Positions 8,659 to 17,878 of a DNA stretch of 64,000 bases are shown piece by piece. Numbering within the stretch: position 1 is the stretch's first letter; each line of letters starts with the position of its first letter. This DNA comes from Duganella sp. CF402 (GTDB lineage Bacteria > Pseudomonadota > Gammaproteobacteria > Burkholderiales > Burkholderiaceae_D). The DNA is taken from contig NZ_FOBG01000001.1 of assembly GCF_900109645.1 (NCBI RefSeq), forward strand, positions 3,834,520 through 3,898,519. The letters are read 5' to 3'. Made by a program: the position numbers and the translations under genes. The notes under the pieces were generated by a model. The model ran no database searches, was not told the origin of the DNA, and saw nothing but the letters and a program-made list of their open reading frames with translations.

Positions 8659-8744
8659 CTGAGATAACGCCGCTTCCCAGCGGGGTGATGCCATCATCGA
8701 TTAAATTGCTGTTCCATTCAAGACGTCACTGAGCAGACGCTTAC
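8659..8744 (+). mobile_element. Solo IS66-type right end (no transposase)
   Basis: This stretch repeats the tail of the IS66 copy at 779-820: CTGAGATAAC(G)CCGCTTCCCAGC and GCCATCATCGA recur with few changes. It ends GAGCAGACGCTTAC, whose complement GTAAGCGTCTGCTC is a typical IS66 terminal inverted repeat. No transposase precedes it; the lipoprotein gene stops at 8651. It is therefore a decapitated element left by deletion or recombination. The rest to 8849 shows nothing recognisable. Confidence 0.65.
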
Positions 8745-8849
8745 ATATGCATTGAGGTGCAAGGGGTATGACAACCAAAAATTCTAGGGCCGATTAGAGC
8801 TCACTCCAGTAGGACCATGAGGGCATTGTGTATGTATGCACTCTGGTGC

Positions 8850-9326
8850 TTACTCAGGATCGAACTGCAGTATGCGTCCGGTGCGCCGTTGCAGCAGCTT
8901 GTCAGAGTCAGCCCTGCAATCTGCCGCGCGCACCCAGTATTCCTCACCGGGGAACCTGAACCAGATAAATCGCCATGCGTTGCGTCCCTTGGCATGACGG
9001 TTGGCGAATAGCGATGGGGTCAGGCTACTTCCATCATCGGACAGGATGCGATCACCTATCACCTTGGAGAATTCCGTGGTGTGGTGATAACTCGTTCTGA
9101 GGTTGGTGCCTTCGGGGAGGAAGACATTCTTCCATTGATAACCCCGTAGTCCCGACCCGTTCCTGAGCACGGCAAGCCGTTCCTTCTCAATTGTCAGCCA
9201 GCGCTCAAGCAGGTCCGCGATGAATGCCTCCAGTTTGACACCGGGCCGGGTGTCCATCAGGTGAAACTCCAAGTCCATTAATTCGCTCAAGGGCAGATCT
9301 ATCGAGCGCTTCGCCACGAATCCCAT
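8850..9326 (-). CDS. Hypothetical protein, possible ribbon-helix-helix N-terminus
   Basis: A 158-residue protein without a firm family. Residues about 4-50 fit a ribbon-helix-helix layout: a short strand (KRSIDLP), a helix (LSELMDLEFHLMD), a turn with Gly, and a second helix (KLEAFIADLLERWLTIEKE). The C-terminal part (about 65-145: YQWKNVFLPEGTNLR, then LTPSLFANRHAKGRNAWRF, FPGEEYWV) recalls small RAMA-like DNA-associated domains. Both assignments are by eye. The ATG at 9326 is preceded by GGAGG at 9335-9339. Its upstream region holds a TTAGAC repeat array and a GGTCTAA/TTAGACC palindrome, fitting a self-regulating DNA-binding protein. Confidence 0.6.
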   Translation of the reverse strand: MGFVAKRSIDLPLSELMDLEFHLMDTRPGVKLEAFIADLLERWLTIEKERLAVLRNGSGLRGYQWKNVFLPEGTNLRTSYHHTTEFSKVIGDRILSDDGSSLTPSLFANRHAKGRNAWRFIWFRFPGEEYWVRAADCRADSDKLLQRRTGRILQFDPE

Positions 9327-9344
9327 GATGTGATCCTCCAAACC

Positions 9345-9531
9345 GGTCTAAAAGTTAGACCACTGCACTGAAATTTGGTTCGATTTAGACTTCCGCTTGA
9401 AAAAAGTAGAGCGGTTTAGACTTTGAGGCCGATTTCCTGGACTGTTTTAGACTCGCGCTTGGCATTCTTAGACTCAAAGAGTCCGAGTTTGCCTCGTTTA
9501 GACCGATTTAGACGAAGAACGGATTTTAGAT
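9345..9531. repeat. Helically phased array of TTAGAC repeats
   Basis: Seven exact TTAGAC direct repeats start at 9355, 9385, 9416, 9447, 9468, 9498 and 9508, with a variant TTAGAT at 9526. Intervals are 30, 31, 31, 21, 30 and 10 bases, all near multiples of one helical turn, so the sites face the same side of DNA. Most are preceded by T (TTTAGAC). The first copy forms a palindrome with an inverted copy (GGTCTAA-AAG-TTAGACC, 9345-9361). A second palindrome, GACTC-AAA-GAGTC, is at 9471-9483. The array fills the divergent region between the hypothetical gene at 8850-9326 and uppP; no protein-coding gene is apparent in it. Confidence 0.8.
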
Positions 9532-9659
9532 ACCCAGCCCCTCCCCTCATTACAGTTGAGCGAGATTCATAAAAGATTAACTTTGCCGTGGTAAGCTTCG
9601 ACCCGGTAGCCTCCCTGCCGTCCCGTATATTTCCCAACTGCACGTAAATTACTGAATTC

Positions 9660-10499
9660 ATGGATATTGTTCTCGCGCTGAAGGCCCTGATCATGGGCCT
9701 GGTTGAAGGTTTGACCGAGTTCCTGCCTATCTCCTCCACCGGCCACCTGATTCTCACCGAGCACCTGCTGAGCTTCCAGGGCATGGAAGAAAAAATCAAT
9801 GTCTTCGAGATCGTGATCCAGGCCGGGGCCATCTTCGCCGTCTGCTGGGAATACCGCGCCCGTATCGCCAAAGTCACCACCGGGCTGACCACCGACCGCA
9901 AGCAGCAACGCTTCGCGCTGAATATCGCCATCGCCTTCCTGCCGCTGGCCATCCTCGGCCTGGTGCTGGGCAATTTCCTGAAAGAGCACCTGTTCAAGCC
10001 GGTCCCGGTGGCCCTGGCGCTGATCGTCGGCGGCTTCATCATCCTGATCGTCGAGCGCCACGTGGCCGCCAATCCGGTCTCGGTGCGCGTGCACTCGGTC
10101 GATGACATGACGCCGCTGGATGCCTTAAAAATGGGCATCGCCCAGGCCTTCGCGCTAATTCCAGGCACCAGCCGCTCGGGCTCCACCATCATCGGCGGCA
10201 TGATGTTCGGCTTTTCGCGCCAGGCCGCGACCGAGTTTTCCTTCCTGCTGGGCATTCCCACCCTGCTGGTCGCCTCCGCCTACTCGCTGTTCAAGGCGCG
10301 CCACCTGCTGGAAGCGTCGGACCTGCCGATGTTCACCATCGGCACCGTGTCGGCGTTTATCTCGGCATTCTTCTGCGTGCGCTGGTTGCTGCGCTATGTC
10401 GCCTCCCATACTTTCACGGTTTTTGCGTGGTATCGCATCGCGTTTGGCCTGTTGGTGCTGGTGACCGGTTACACTGGCGTTATTCTCTGGGCCGACTAA
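9660..10499 (+). CDS. uppP: Undecaprenyl-diphosphatase
   Basis: A 279-residue polytopic membrane enzyme that dephosphorylates undecaprenyl pyrophosphate to recycle the lipid carrier for peptidoglycan and other envelope polymers. The two family motifs are present: [14 protein letters not shown] (about 16-29) with the Glu-rich first motif, and [10 protein letters not shown] (about 170) as the second. Length matches the BacA/UppP family. No clear SD sequence precedes the ATG. It carries the high GC of the core chromosome and marks the end of the accessory left arm. Confidence 0.95.
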   Translation: MDIVLALKALIMGLVEGLTEFLPISSTGHLILTEHLLSFQGMEEKINVFEIVIQAGAIFAVCWEYRARIAKVTTGLTTDRKQQRFALNIAIAFLPLAILGLVLGNFLKEHLFKPVPVALALIVGGFIILIVERHVAANPVSVRVHSVDDMTPLDALKMGIAQAFALIPGTSRSGSTIIGGMMFGFSRQAATEFSFLLGIPTLLVASAYSLFKARHLLEASDLPMFTIGTVSAFISAFFCVRWLLRYVASHTFTVFAWYRIAFGLLVLVTGYTGVILWAD

Positions 10500-10527
10500 C
10501 CATTTTTTGTAAAGCAGTAGCAGTAAC

Positions 10528-12351
10528 ATGAATCATCAGGACAACAACGAACGCGCCCTCCACTTGCTGCAAACCGTGTTCGGCTATCCAGCCTTCCGCG
10601 GCCAGCAAGGGGAGATTGTCAGCCACGTGGCTGGAGGCGGCGATGCGCTGGTCCTGATGCCCACCGGCGGCGGCAAGTCGCTGTGCTACCAGATCCCGGC
10701 CCTGCTGCGCGACGGCGTCGGCGTGGTGGTGTCGCCGCTGATCGCGCTGATGCAGGATCAGGTCGATGCGCTGGAAGAAGTCGGCGTGCGCGCTGCCTTC
10801 CTGAACTCCACCCAGTCGTACGAAGAAGCGAGCCGCATCGAACGGCTGGTGCGCACCGGCGAGATCGACCTGGTCTACGTCGCGCCAGAGCGCTTGATGA
10901 CGGATCGCTGCCTGAACCTGTTCCAGAGTTCGAACATCTCGCTGTTTGCGATCGACGAGGCGCACTGCGTGTCGCAGTGGGGGCATGACTTCCGGCCCGA
11001 GTACATCAAGCTGTCGGTGCTGCACGAGCAGTTCCCCAACGTGCCGCGCATCGCGCTGACAGCGACCGCCGATCCGCAAACGCGCGCCGAAATCGTGCAC
11101 CGCCTGCAGCTGGAGGATGCGGCGCAATTCGTGTCCTCGTTCGACCGCCCGAACATCCGCTACCAGATCGTCGAGAAAGCCAATGGCCGCAAGCAGCTGC
11201 TGGACTTCATCACCACCGAGCATGGCGGCGATTGCGGCATCGTCTACTGCCTGTCGCGCAAGAAGGTAGAGGAGACGGCGGAGTTCCTGAACGAGAACGG
11301 CGTGCGCGCGCTGGCCTACCACGCCGGCATGGAGCACACCGTGCGTGCTGCGAATCAGGCCAAGTTCCTGCGCGAAGAAAACATCGTCATGTGCGCCACC
11401 ATTGCCTTCGGCATGGGCATCGACAAGCCGAACGTGCGCTTCGTCTGCCACCTGGATCTGCCGAAAAGTATCGAAGGCTACTACCAGGAGACCGGACGCG
11501 CAGGCCGCGACGGCGAACCTTCCAGCGCGTGGATGGCCTACGGCTTGCAGGACGTGGTGCTGCAGCGCCGGATGATCGACGAATCCGAGGCTGACGAAAC
11601 CTTCAAGCGCGTGCTGGGCAACAAGCTCGATGCGATGCTGGGTCTTTGCGAAACCCTGAGCTGCCGGCGCGTGCGCCTGCTCGACTACTTCGGCGAACAG
11701 GCCGGCCCTTGCGGCAATTGCGATACCTGCCTGATTCCACCGGTGTCCTTCGACGGCACGGTGCCGGTGCAGAAACTGCTGTCGACCGTGTACCGGGTCG
11801 ACCAGCGCTTCGCGGCCGGCCACGTGATCGACGTGCTGCGCGGGCAGGAGACGGACCGGATTAAAACCTGGCACCACGATTCGCTGTCGGTGTTCGGCAT
11901 CGGCGCCGACCGCAGCGAGCAGGAATGGCGCGCCATCCTGCGCCAGGTGATCGCGCTTGGCCTGCTGACGGTCGATCACGAACAATTCAGCTCATTGAAG
12001 CTGACCGACGCCGCGCGGCCGGTGCTCAAAGGTGGGCAGAAAGTGCAGCTGCGCCAGTACCAGAAACCGGTCAAGCAGAAACCGAGCCGCGCGGCCAAGG
12101 GTTACGTGGAAAGCGACCTGTCGGCGCAAGAGCAAAAAATCTTCGACCGCCTGCGCTCGTGGCGCATGGGTACGGCGCGCGAACACAACGTCGCCGCCTA
12201 CATCATCTTCAACGACGCCACCCTGCGCGAAATCGCCAAAGCCCGCCCGACGGCTTTGGACGACCTGCGCGGCATCTCCGGCGTCGGCGAGAAAAAGCTC
12301 ACGTCCTACGGCGACGAAATCGTCAGCCTGATCAGCGAGATGGAAGACTAG
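10528..12351 (+). CDS. recQ: ATP-dependent DNA helicase RecQ
   Basis: A 607-residue 3'-5' DNA helicase acting in recombination and replication-fork repair. Walker A is [12 protein letters not shown] (about 46-57), the DEAH box is [19 protein letters not shown], and the ETGRAGRDG arginine-finger motif follows in helicase domain 2. The RecQ-C-terminal zinc site is visible as CRR..., CGNC and C (about 380-405), and a C-terminal HRDC domain spans about 525-600. Full length for bacterial RecQ. It follows uppP by 28 bases and may be co-transcribed. Its 3' end overlaps the convergent AraC gene by 4 bases. Confidence 0.96.
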   Translation: MNHQDNNERALHLLQTVFGYPAFRGQQGEIVSHVAGGGDALVLMPTGGGKSLCYQIPALLRDGVGVVVSPLIALMQDQVDALEEVGVRAAFLNSTQSYEEASRIERLVRTGEIDLVYVAPERLMTDRCLNLFQSSNISLFAIDEAHCVSQWGHDFRPEYIKLSVLHEQFPNVPRIALTATADPQTRAEIVHRLQLEDAAQFVSSFDRPNIRYQIVEKANGRKQLLDFITTEHGGDCGIVYCLSRKKVEETAEFLNENGVRALAYHAGMEHTVRAANQAKFLREENIVMCATIAFGMGIDKPNVRFVCHLDLPKSIEGYYQETGRAGRDGEPSSAWMAYGLQDVVLQRRMIDESEADETFKRVLGNKLDAMLGLCETLSCRRVRLLDYFGEQAGPCGNCDTCLIPPVSFDGTVPVQKLLSTVYRVDQRFAAGHVIDVLRGQETDRIKTWHHDSLSVFGIGADRSEQEWRAILRQVIALGLLTVDHEQFSSLKLTDAARPVLKGGQKVQLRQYQKPVKQKPSRAAKGYVESDLSAQEQKIFDRLRSWRMGTAREHNVAAYIIFNDATLREIAKARPTALDDLRGISGVGEKKLTSYGDEIVSLISEMED

Positions 12352-13274
12352 GCCAGCACGATGCTGCGGTAGCGGCTGGGTGGGGCGCCGAGGGCGGCGC
12401 GGAAGCGGTGACTGAAGTGGCTCAGGTCCGCGTAGCCGCAGGCGTCGGCGATTTGTTGCAGCGGTTGATCCGTGGTTTTCAGCAGCACGCGCGCGTGCTC
12501 GATGCGGCGCGCGGCGATCCATGCGGAGGGCGGCATGCCGAACGAGACTTTGAACATGCGCACCAGATGGTATTCGGACAGGCACGCAAGCTGCGCCAGC
12601 ATGCCCAGTGTGATGTCCTGCCCAAGATGCGCTTCGATGTAGTCGGCCAAGCGGCGCCGCACCACCGGCGCCAGACCGCCGCGCACGCGCGCCTGGTGTA
12701 GCGGCGCCGATTGCGCCAGCAACAGGTGGCTCAGTGTTTCGTGCGTGACTTCGTTGGCGCGCAGTTGGGCGTCCGCGCCGTCCCACGGCATGTCGGCCAG
12801 CGCCGCGCACAGGTGGCCGATGCGTTCGTGCTCGAAGTAGGTACGGTCGGCCAGCGTCAGCTCGCGCGGCTCGCGGTCCAGTTCCACCACCGCGCGCCGC
12901 GTGAAGTGCTCGGGCAGGAAGTAGATGTGCAGGAAGTGCATTTCGCCGCGCACGGTCCATGACGATTCATGCCAGTCCGGCAAGGTGCACAGCCGCTTCG
13001 GCGCACCATACAGGCCGGGGAGTTCGGTGCGCTCGGTGCGATGGCCGCCGTCCAGATAGTAGGACAGTGTGTGGTGGCCCGGCTGGTTGTAGCTGGTTTC
13101 CGCCACCGGCGTGTCGCGCCGCCAGATCGCCAGCGCCAATTCGTCACCCAGCCACGCAAAGCGCTCCAGCTGCGCATCGGTCTCGGACATGGTCTTGAAG
13201 ACGGAATGCGACAATTGCCCGTCCGGCAAGGCGGACAGCAAGGTGGCAGGCAGGTTGTTGGCGCGGGAGGACAT
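12348..13274 (-). CDS. AraC-family transcriptional regulator
   Basis: A 308-residue regulator with an N-terminal sensing region and a C-terminal double HTH (about 205-305: [40 protein letters not shown], then [20 protein letters not shown] and GAPPSRYR). The sensing half has no assigned ligand. It reads convergently to recQ, and the divergent gene at 13386 encodes an EamA-type transporter 111 bases away, making that transporter a candidate target. Confidence 0.87.
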   Translation of the reverse strand: MSSRANNLPATLLSALPDGQLSHSVFKTMSETDAQLERFAWLGDELALAIWRRDTPVAETSYNQPGHHTLSYYLDGGHRTERTELPGLYGAPKRLCTLPDWHESSWTVRGEMHFLHIYFLPEHFTRRAVVELDREPRELTLADRTYFEHERIGHLCAALADMPWDGADAQLRANEVTHETLSHLLLAQSAPLHQARVRGGLAPVVRRRLADYIEAHLGQDITLGMLAQLACLSEYHLVRMFKVSFGMPPSAWIAARRIEHARVLLKTTDQPLQQIADACGYADLSHFSHRFRAALGAPPSRYRSIVLA

Positions 13275-13385
13275 GGATAAAGTCTAGCACGGTGCCCCGC
13301 CACGTGCCGGACGCGGGACCGTCCTCAAGCCGATATGCGCAATTTCAGACAAGTCGCCGCGTCGCGCGGACGGCATGCTGGCGGC

Positions 13386-14282
13386 ATGAATACTTTCCTC
13401 TACCTTCTCACGGTGCTCATCTGGGGCACCACATGGATCGCCATCACGTTCCAACTGGGCGTGGTGCCGGCCCCGGTGTCGATCGCCTATCGCTTCTGGA
13501 TCGCCGCCGCCGTGCTGCTGGCCGGCCTGCTGCTCACGCGCCGCCAATGGTGGCCGCCGCGCCAGGCCTGGCCTTATCTGTTCGCGCAGGGGATTGCGCT
13601 GTTTTGCCTGAACTTCCTGTGCTTCTACTACGCCAGCCAGTGGGTCACCAGCGGCCTCGAAGCGGTGGTATTTTCCACCGCGCCGCTGTGGAACGCGATC
13701 AATGGCCGTATCTTCCTCGGCCGACCGATCAAGCCGCAGGTGATGGCCGGGGCGCTGCTCGGCCTCGCCGGCATCGTGCTGCTGTTCGCGCCGCAGATGG
13801 CCGGCCACTGGCATGACAGCCACACCCTGCTCGGCCTCGCGCTCACGCTCGGCGGTACGCTGTGCTTCTCGTGCGGGAATCTGCTGTCCAGCCGCATGCA
13901 GTCGCTCGGCCTGACGCCGTGGCTGACCAACACCTGGGCCATGCTGATCGGCTCCACCACGCTGGGCGTGGCGGCGCTGGCGCTGGGCATGCCGTTCACG
14001 CTGGACGAGTCGCCGCGCTATCTCGGCGCGCTGCTGTATCTGGCCATTCCCGGTTCAGTGGTCGGCTTTACCGCCTACCTGATGCTGGTCGGCCGCATCG
14101 GCCCTGACCGCGCGGCCTATTCCACGGTATTATTCCCCATCGTCGCGCTAACTATTTCGACTATTTACGAAGGCTACCATTGGACGCCGCTGGCCCTGTG
14201 CGGGCTGGCGCTGGTTCTGGCGGGGAATCTGCTGGCATTCTTACCGCCGTCCCTACGCGCCAAACTGATGGGAGCCGCATAG
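13386..14282 (+). CDS. EamA/DMT-superfamily transporter
   Basis: A 298-residue inner-membrane protein with about ten helices in two EamA repeats, as in drug/metabolite exporters of the RhaT/YdcZ kind. The first repeat begins FLYLLTVLIWGTTWIAI, the typical WGxxW opening; the second starts near LGLALTLGGTLCFSCGNLL. The frame opens 17 codons earlier, but the ATG at 13386 yields the family N-terminus directly at the first helix. It is divergent from the AraC-type gene. Exported substrate unknown. Confidence 0.86.
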   Translation: MNTFLYLLTVLIWGTTWIAITFQLGVVPAPVSIAYRFWIAAAVLLAGLLLTRRQWWPPRQAWPYLFAQGIALFCLNFLCFYYASQWVTSGLEAVVFSTAPLWNAINGRIFLGRPIKPQVMAGALLGLAGIVLLFAPQMAGHWHDSHTLLGLALTLGGTLCFSCGNLLSSRMQSLGLTPWLTNTWAMLIGSTTLGVAALALGMPFTLDESPRYLGALLYLAIPGSVVGFTAYLMLVGRIGPDRAAYSTVLFPIVALTISTIYEGYHWTPLALCGLALVLAGNLLAFLPPSLRAKLMGAA

Positions 14283-14295
14283 AACTGGAGATTGC

Positions 14296-16071
14296 ATGAT
14301 ACGCACCGGCCTTCTCGCCGCACTGATCGCAACCAACGCATACGCCGCAGACAAGCCGGCCGACACGGTCTACCGCAACGGCTATGTCTACACGGTGGAC
14401 GCGAAGGATAGCGTGCAGCAGGCGCTGGCCGTGCGCGCTGGCCGCATTGTCTATGTCGGCGATAACGCCGGCGCGCAAGCCCTCACCGGCAAGAAGACCG
14501 AGGTGATCGACCTGCAGGGCCGCATGCTGATGCCCGGCCTGGTCGATGCCCACATGCATCCGCAATCGGGCGGCAGCCGCCTGCTCAACTGCAGTCTGAA
14601 TTACGAATCGCTGACAGTGGCTCAGTTCCAGTCGCGCATTCAGGCCTGCATCGACAACGATAAGAAATCCGGGCCGGAGCGCTGGCTGATCGTGGTCAAC
14701 TGGTTCCAGCAAGGGATGCTGCCGGATGGCGTGGAAACCACCGCCGCCATGCTGGATGCGCTCAAGACCTCGCGCCCGATCATCGTGCGCTCGTCGTTCG
14801 GCCACTCGGCGCTGCTGAACTCCAAGGGCATCAAGCTGGCGAAGATTGAGCGCGACACGCCCAATCCGCCCGGCGGCGTGATTACCCGCGACGACAAGGG
14901 CAACGCCACCGGCCTGCTGGAAGACGCCGCTCAAGATTTGGCCATGAATCTGCTGCCACCGCTGACGGTGGCCGAGAATCTCGCCGCCTCCAAGGCGGCG
15001 TTGGCGGCAATGCGCCAGCAAGGCATCACTACCTTCCTCGACGCCTACACCGATCCGGAGACCATGACCGCCTTCGCCGATCTGCACAAGCAGGGCAAGC
15101 TGACGGCGCGCGCACACTTCGCGGTGCTGATCGATCTCGATAAAGGCGCGACGCCGCAAAGCGCGGTGGCCGAGCTGCTCAAGCAGCAGAAGCAGTTCGA
15201 TCAAGGCCCGACCAAGGTGGCGCCGTCGATGCAGGTGCGCCACGCCAAGCTGTTTATGGATGGCGTGATTTCCGCACCGGCCTTCACCGGCGCGATGATT
15301 GATCCGTACCTCGTCAACAAAGGCACGCCGGAGAAGCCGGACTGGCAGCCCGGCCCGCACAACGGGCCGGCCAGCTACTTCTCGGCGGAGTCCTTGCGCG
15401 CGACGCTGAAGGAGCTGGCGCATGCACATATCGACCCGCACATCCACGTCGACGGCGACCGCGCGGTGCGCGAATCGCTGGACGCGATTGCCGACTTGCG
15501 CAAAACGCCGGAGGGCAAGCGCGTGCGGCCGGCGTTGGCGCATGATGAAATCGTCGCGCCCGAAGACTATCCGCGCTTTGCGCAGCTGGATGTGACGCCG
15601 GTACTGTCGTTCCAGTGGGCCAAGCCGGCGCCGGACACGGTGGGCGCGCTGAAGGATTTCATGGGGCCGCAGCGTTATGCGCTGGTGGAGCCGCAAGCGC
15701 TGCTGCTTAACGCCGGCGCGCGCATCGCCTATGGCAGCGATTGGCCGGTAGATCCTTTGGATGAATGGTTCGCGCTGAAGGTCGGCATCACCCGCACTGC
15801 TGCGCCGGATGCGGGCAAGGAGTACGCCGGCACGCTGACTGCGCAACCGGGTTTGCCGCGTGCTGCCGCGCTGCGCGCCATCACGCTCAACGCGGCCTAC
15901 ACGCTGCGGCAGGAGACGCAAACCGGTTCGCTGGAAGTGGGCAAGCTGGCGGACTTCATTGTATTAGACCGTAACTTCTTCACGATTCCGGCCGAGGACA
16001 TTGCCAACATCAAGGTGCTGCAGACGGTGGTGGGCGGGAAAATCGTCTATCAGTCGAAAGGCATGCGGTAA
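14296..16071 (+). CDS. Exported amidohydrolase (YtcJ-like)
   Basis: A 591-residue metal-dependent hydrolase with a cleavable signal peptide (MIRTGLLAALIATNAYAAD). The amidohydrolase fold is seen in the beta-sandwich start (YRNGYVYTVDAKD), the metal motif LVDAHMHPQSGG (about 90), further His ligands in HIDPHIHVDGDRA (about 380) and the late Asp in AYGSDWPVDP (about 485). It belongs to the YtcJ/AepA type, whose substrates are mostly unknown, including N-substituted amides. It starts 13 bases after the EamA stop, so transporter and hydrolase probably form a transcription unit. Confidence 0.86.
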   Translation: MIRTGLLAALIATNAYAADKPADTVYRNGYVYTVDAKDSVQQALAVRAGRIVYVGDNAGAQALTGKKTEVIDLQGRMLMPGLVDAHMHPQSGGSRLLNCSLNYESLTVAQFQSRIQACIDNDKKSGPERWLIVVNWFQQGMLPDGVETTAAMLDALKTSRPIIVRSSFGHSALLNSKGIKLAKIERDTPNPPGGVITRDDKGNATGLLEDAAQDLAMNLLPPLTVAENLAASKAALAAMRQQGITTFLDAYTDPETMTAFADLHKQGKLTARAHFAVLIDLDKGATPQSAVAELLKQQKQFDQGPTKVAPSMQVRHAKLFMDGVISAPAFTGAMIDPYLVNKGTPEKPDWQPGPHNGPASYFSAESLRATLKELAHAHIDPHIHVDGDRAVRESLDAIADLRKTPEGKRVRPALAHDEIVAPEDYPRFAQLDVTPVLSFQWAKPAPDTVGALKDFMGPQRYALVEPQALLLNAGARIAYGSDWPVDPLDEWFALKVGITRTAAPDAGKEYAGTLTAQPGLPRAAALRAITLNAAYTLRQETQTGSLEVGKLADFIVLDRNFFTIPAEDIANIKVLQTVVGGKIVYQSKGMR

Positions 16072-16102
16072 GATATCGGCCTTTGCATAAAACAGACGCG
16101 CC

Positions 16103-16612
16103 ATGACCTTCGCCATTTCCCTGTTGATCATCCTCGCCACGGCGGCCGTGGTGTACGCGATTATCAAGACCAATCCGAACAAGCCGCAGCCACTGCCACT
16201 GCCGAGCGGCGTACCGTATGAGCCCAAGCTGCCGGATGCCGCGCCTGCGCTGCACTGGAACGATGGCGGGCGTTTCATGGTGGAGGTGATGACGGAGTCG
16301 CGCTACCAGCCGACGCTCAAAGCGCTGGCAGGAGAACATGGCGAGCGTGCGGCCGCCGCGCAGTATCTGGCGACGCTGGTTCCGGACGATCACAACGCCT
16401 ATGAGAACGAGGCGGTGGCGGTGTTTATCGAAGGCCGCATGGTGGGCTACCTGTCGCAGAAAGCATCCATCAAGTTCCGCGAACTGCTGCGCAAGAAGGA
16501 AGCCGCCGGCCAGCCTAGCACCACCGACGCGCAAGTACGCGGCGGCGCGCTGTGGGAAGGCAAGCGCCTGCAATACGTGGTGGTGCTGGACGTGGAGCCG
16601 CTGGAAAAATGA
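16103..16612 (+). CDS. Membrane-anchored HIRAN-like domain protein
   Basis: A 169-residue protein with one N-terminal membrane helix (FAISLLIILATAAVVYAII) and a Pro-rich linker. The following domain (about 52-130) matches HIRAN: FMVEVMTESRYQ, then ATLVPDDHNAYENEAVAVFI, then GRMVGYLSQKASIKFRELL. HIRAN domains are usually cytosolic and bind DNA 3' ends or replication-fork structures as parts of helicases; a stand-alone membrane-tethered version has no clear role. Its stop overlaps the next start (ATGA). Confidence 0.75.
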   Translation: MTFAISLLIILATAAVVYAIIKTNPNKPQPLPLPSGVPYEPKLPDAAPALHWNDGGRFMVEVMTESRYQPTLKALAGEHGERAAAAQYLATLVPDDHNAYENEAVAVFIEGRMVGYLSQKASIKFRELLRKKEAAGQPSTTDAQVRGGALWEGKRLQYVVVLDVEPLEK

Positions 16613-16986
16613 AGATGCTGATCGCCGCAATGCTCGTCAGCGGCGCAGCAGCAGCCGAGACGCCACTGCTCATTCACTACAACGAGCGTCCGCCATATCA
16701 CTACAGCCAGTACGGCGTGCCGCAAGGCCCGGCCATCGACAAGCTGACCAACGCGCTCGATGCTGCGCGCATTCCCTACCGGCTGCGCAGCACGCCGGCC
16801 AAGCAGCAACTGATTATCCTGCAAGCGAACCAGGCGCCCGCCTGCATGCTCGGCTGGGCGGACCTGCCGGGCCGCGACAGCAGGGGCAAACTATCGGAAA
16901 AAATCTACGACGAGCGCCGCCTGTGGTGCACCAAAGCGACGCCGGATGAGACGATGCAGCGCCTGAATCAGGCGCTGATCAAATGA
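16609..16986 (+). CDS. Single-lobe relative of family 3 solute-binding proteins
   Basis: A 125-residue exported protein (signal peptide about MKMLIAAMLVSGAAAA). The mature part follows the first lobe of SBP_bac_3 amino-acid-binding proteins: LLIHYNERPPYHY, GPAIDKLTNALDAARIPY, STPAKQQLIILQANQAPAC, MLGWADLPGRDS. It then jumps to DETMQRLNQALIK, which resembles the final helix of full-length relatives. The second lobe is missing, making it about half the usual 230-260 residues without a broken frame. It overlaps the HIRAN gene by 4 bases, implying translational coupling. Confidence 0.7.
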   Translation: MKMLIAAMLVSGAAAAETPLLIHYNERPPYHYSQYGVPQGPAIDKLTNALDAARIPYRLRSTPAKQQLIILQANQAPACMLGWADLPGRDSRGKLSEKIYDERRLWCTKATPDETMQRLNQALIK

Positions 16987-17706
16987 TTACTTCTTGGTGA
17001 ACACCAGATCCCACACGCCGTGGCCCAGCTTCAGGCCGCGGTTTTCAAACTTGGTCAGCGGACGATACGCCGGCTGCGGCGCGTAGCCGGCGGCGGTATT
17101 CTGCAAGCCTTCTTCAGCGCTCAGCACTTCCAGCATCTGCACCGCGTAGTCTTCCCAGTCGGTCGCCAGGTGGAGATAGCCGCCCACTTCCAGCTTCTGC
17201 ACCAGCTGCTTCACAAACGGCGCCTGAATCAGACGGCGCTTGTTGTGACGGGCCTTGTGCCACGGATCCGGGAAGTACACGTGCACGCCGTGCAGCGAAC
17301 CATCCGGGATCATGAAGTTCAGCACTTCGACTGCATCGTGCTGGATCGCCTTCAGGTTGGTCAGGCCCTGTTCGCCGATCAGCTTGAGCAGACTGCCCAC
17401 GCCCGGCGTATGCACTTCCACGCCGATGAAGTCCTTCTCCGGCATCACGCCGGCGATGTGCGCGGTGGTGCCGCCCATGCCGAAGCCGATTTCCAGCACC
17501 ACCGGCGCCTTGCGGCCAAACGCCTGCTCGTAGTCGAGCGGCGCTTTCTGATACTGGATCAGGAACTTCGGTCCCAGCTCTTCCAGCGAACGCGCCTGCG
17601 CGGTCGACAGGCGGCCGGCACGGGTCACGAAGCTGCGGATGCGGTGTTCGGTCGGGTCGTACAGCATGCCCCGCGCTGGGGCGTCTTTAGGCGTATCGGA
17701 AGACAT
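16987..17706 (-). CDS. trmB: tRNA (guanine-N7)-methyltransferase
   Basis: A 239-residue SAM-dependent enzyme that methylates G46 of tRNA. The SAM-binding motif is [17 protein letters not shown] (about 70-86). The TrmB signature is [18 protein letters not shown] (about 145-162), with the catalytic Asp in DPW. Length and motifs match bacterial TrmB throughout. The stop is convergent with the preceding + strand gene, 1 base away. Confidence 0.94.
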   Translation of the reverse strand: MSSDTPKDAPARGMLYDPTEHRIRSFVTRAGRLSTAQARSLEELGPKFLIQYQKAPLDYEQAFGRKAPVVLEIGFGMGGTTAHIAGVMPEKDFIGVEVHTPGVGSLLKLIGEQGLTNLKAIQHDAVEVLNFMIPDGSLHGVHVYFPDPWHKARHNKRRLIQAPFVKQLVQKLEVGGYLHLATDWEDYAVQMLEVLSAEEGLQNTAAGYAPQPAYRPLTKFENRGLKLGHGVWDLVFTKK

Positions 17707-17820
17707 GTTGGCAATCGGCGTTAATTTATTTGAGGCGGCATTATATCAGGCTTAACCCCTTGTTTTTCCAAATCGATTGACACTCGCAGGCAGTTGAGGT
17801 CTAATCGTCACCTGAGGCGT

Positions 17821-17832
17821 GAAATCGTTTTC
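17821..17832. promoter_or_regulatory. LacI-type operator upstream of GH1 gene
   Basis: GAAATCGTTTTC is an imperfect palindrome with a central CG, as expected for LacI-family operators. It fits the GAAAWCGWTTTC pattern of the four sites at 29456-29530. It lies 46 bases before the beta-glucosidase start codon, so a bound repressor could block that promoter. Confidence 0.65.
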
Positions 17833-17878
17833 AAACGTAGCAATGCCCTCCCAACGATCCTGACAAACTTATTAAAAA

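Noticed and set aside
9345-9531. CRISPR array
   Set aside because: Repeat unit is only 6-7 bases with spacers of 4-25 bases, no leader and no cas genes.
9416-10261. 281-codon minus frame over uppP and the TTAGAC array
   Set aside because: Antisense to uppP; the repeats would give irregular peptide units because their spacing is not a multiple of 3.
10480-11985. 501-codon minus frame
   Set aside because: Antisense to recQ, whose helicase motifs are unmistakable.
14161-15921. 586-codon minus frame
   Set aside because: Antisense to the amidohydrolase gene; Arg-rich, no domain.
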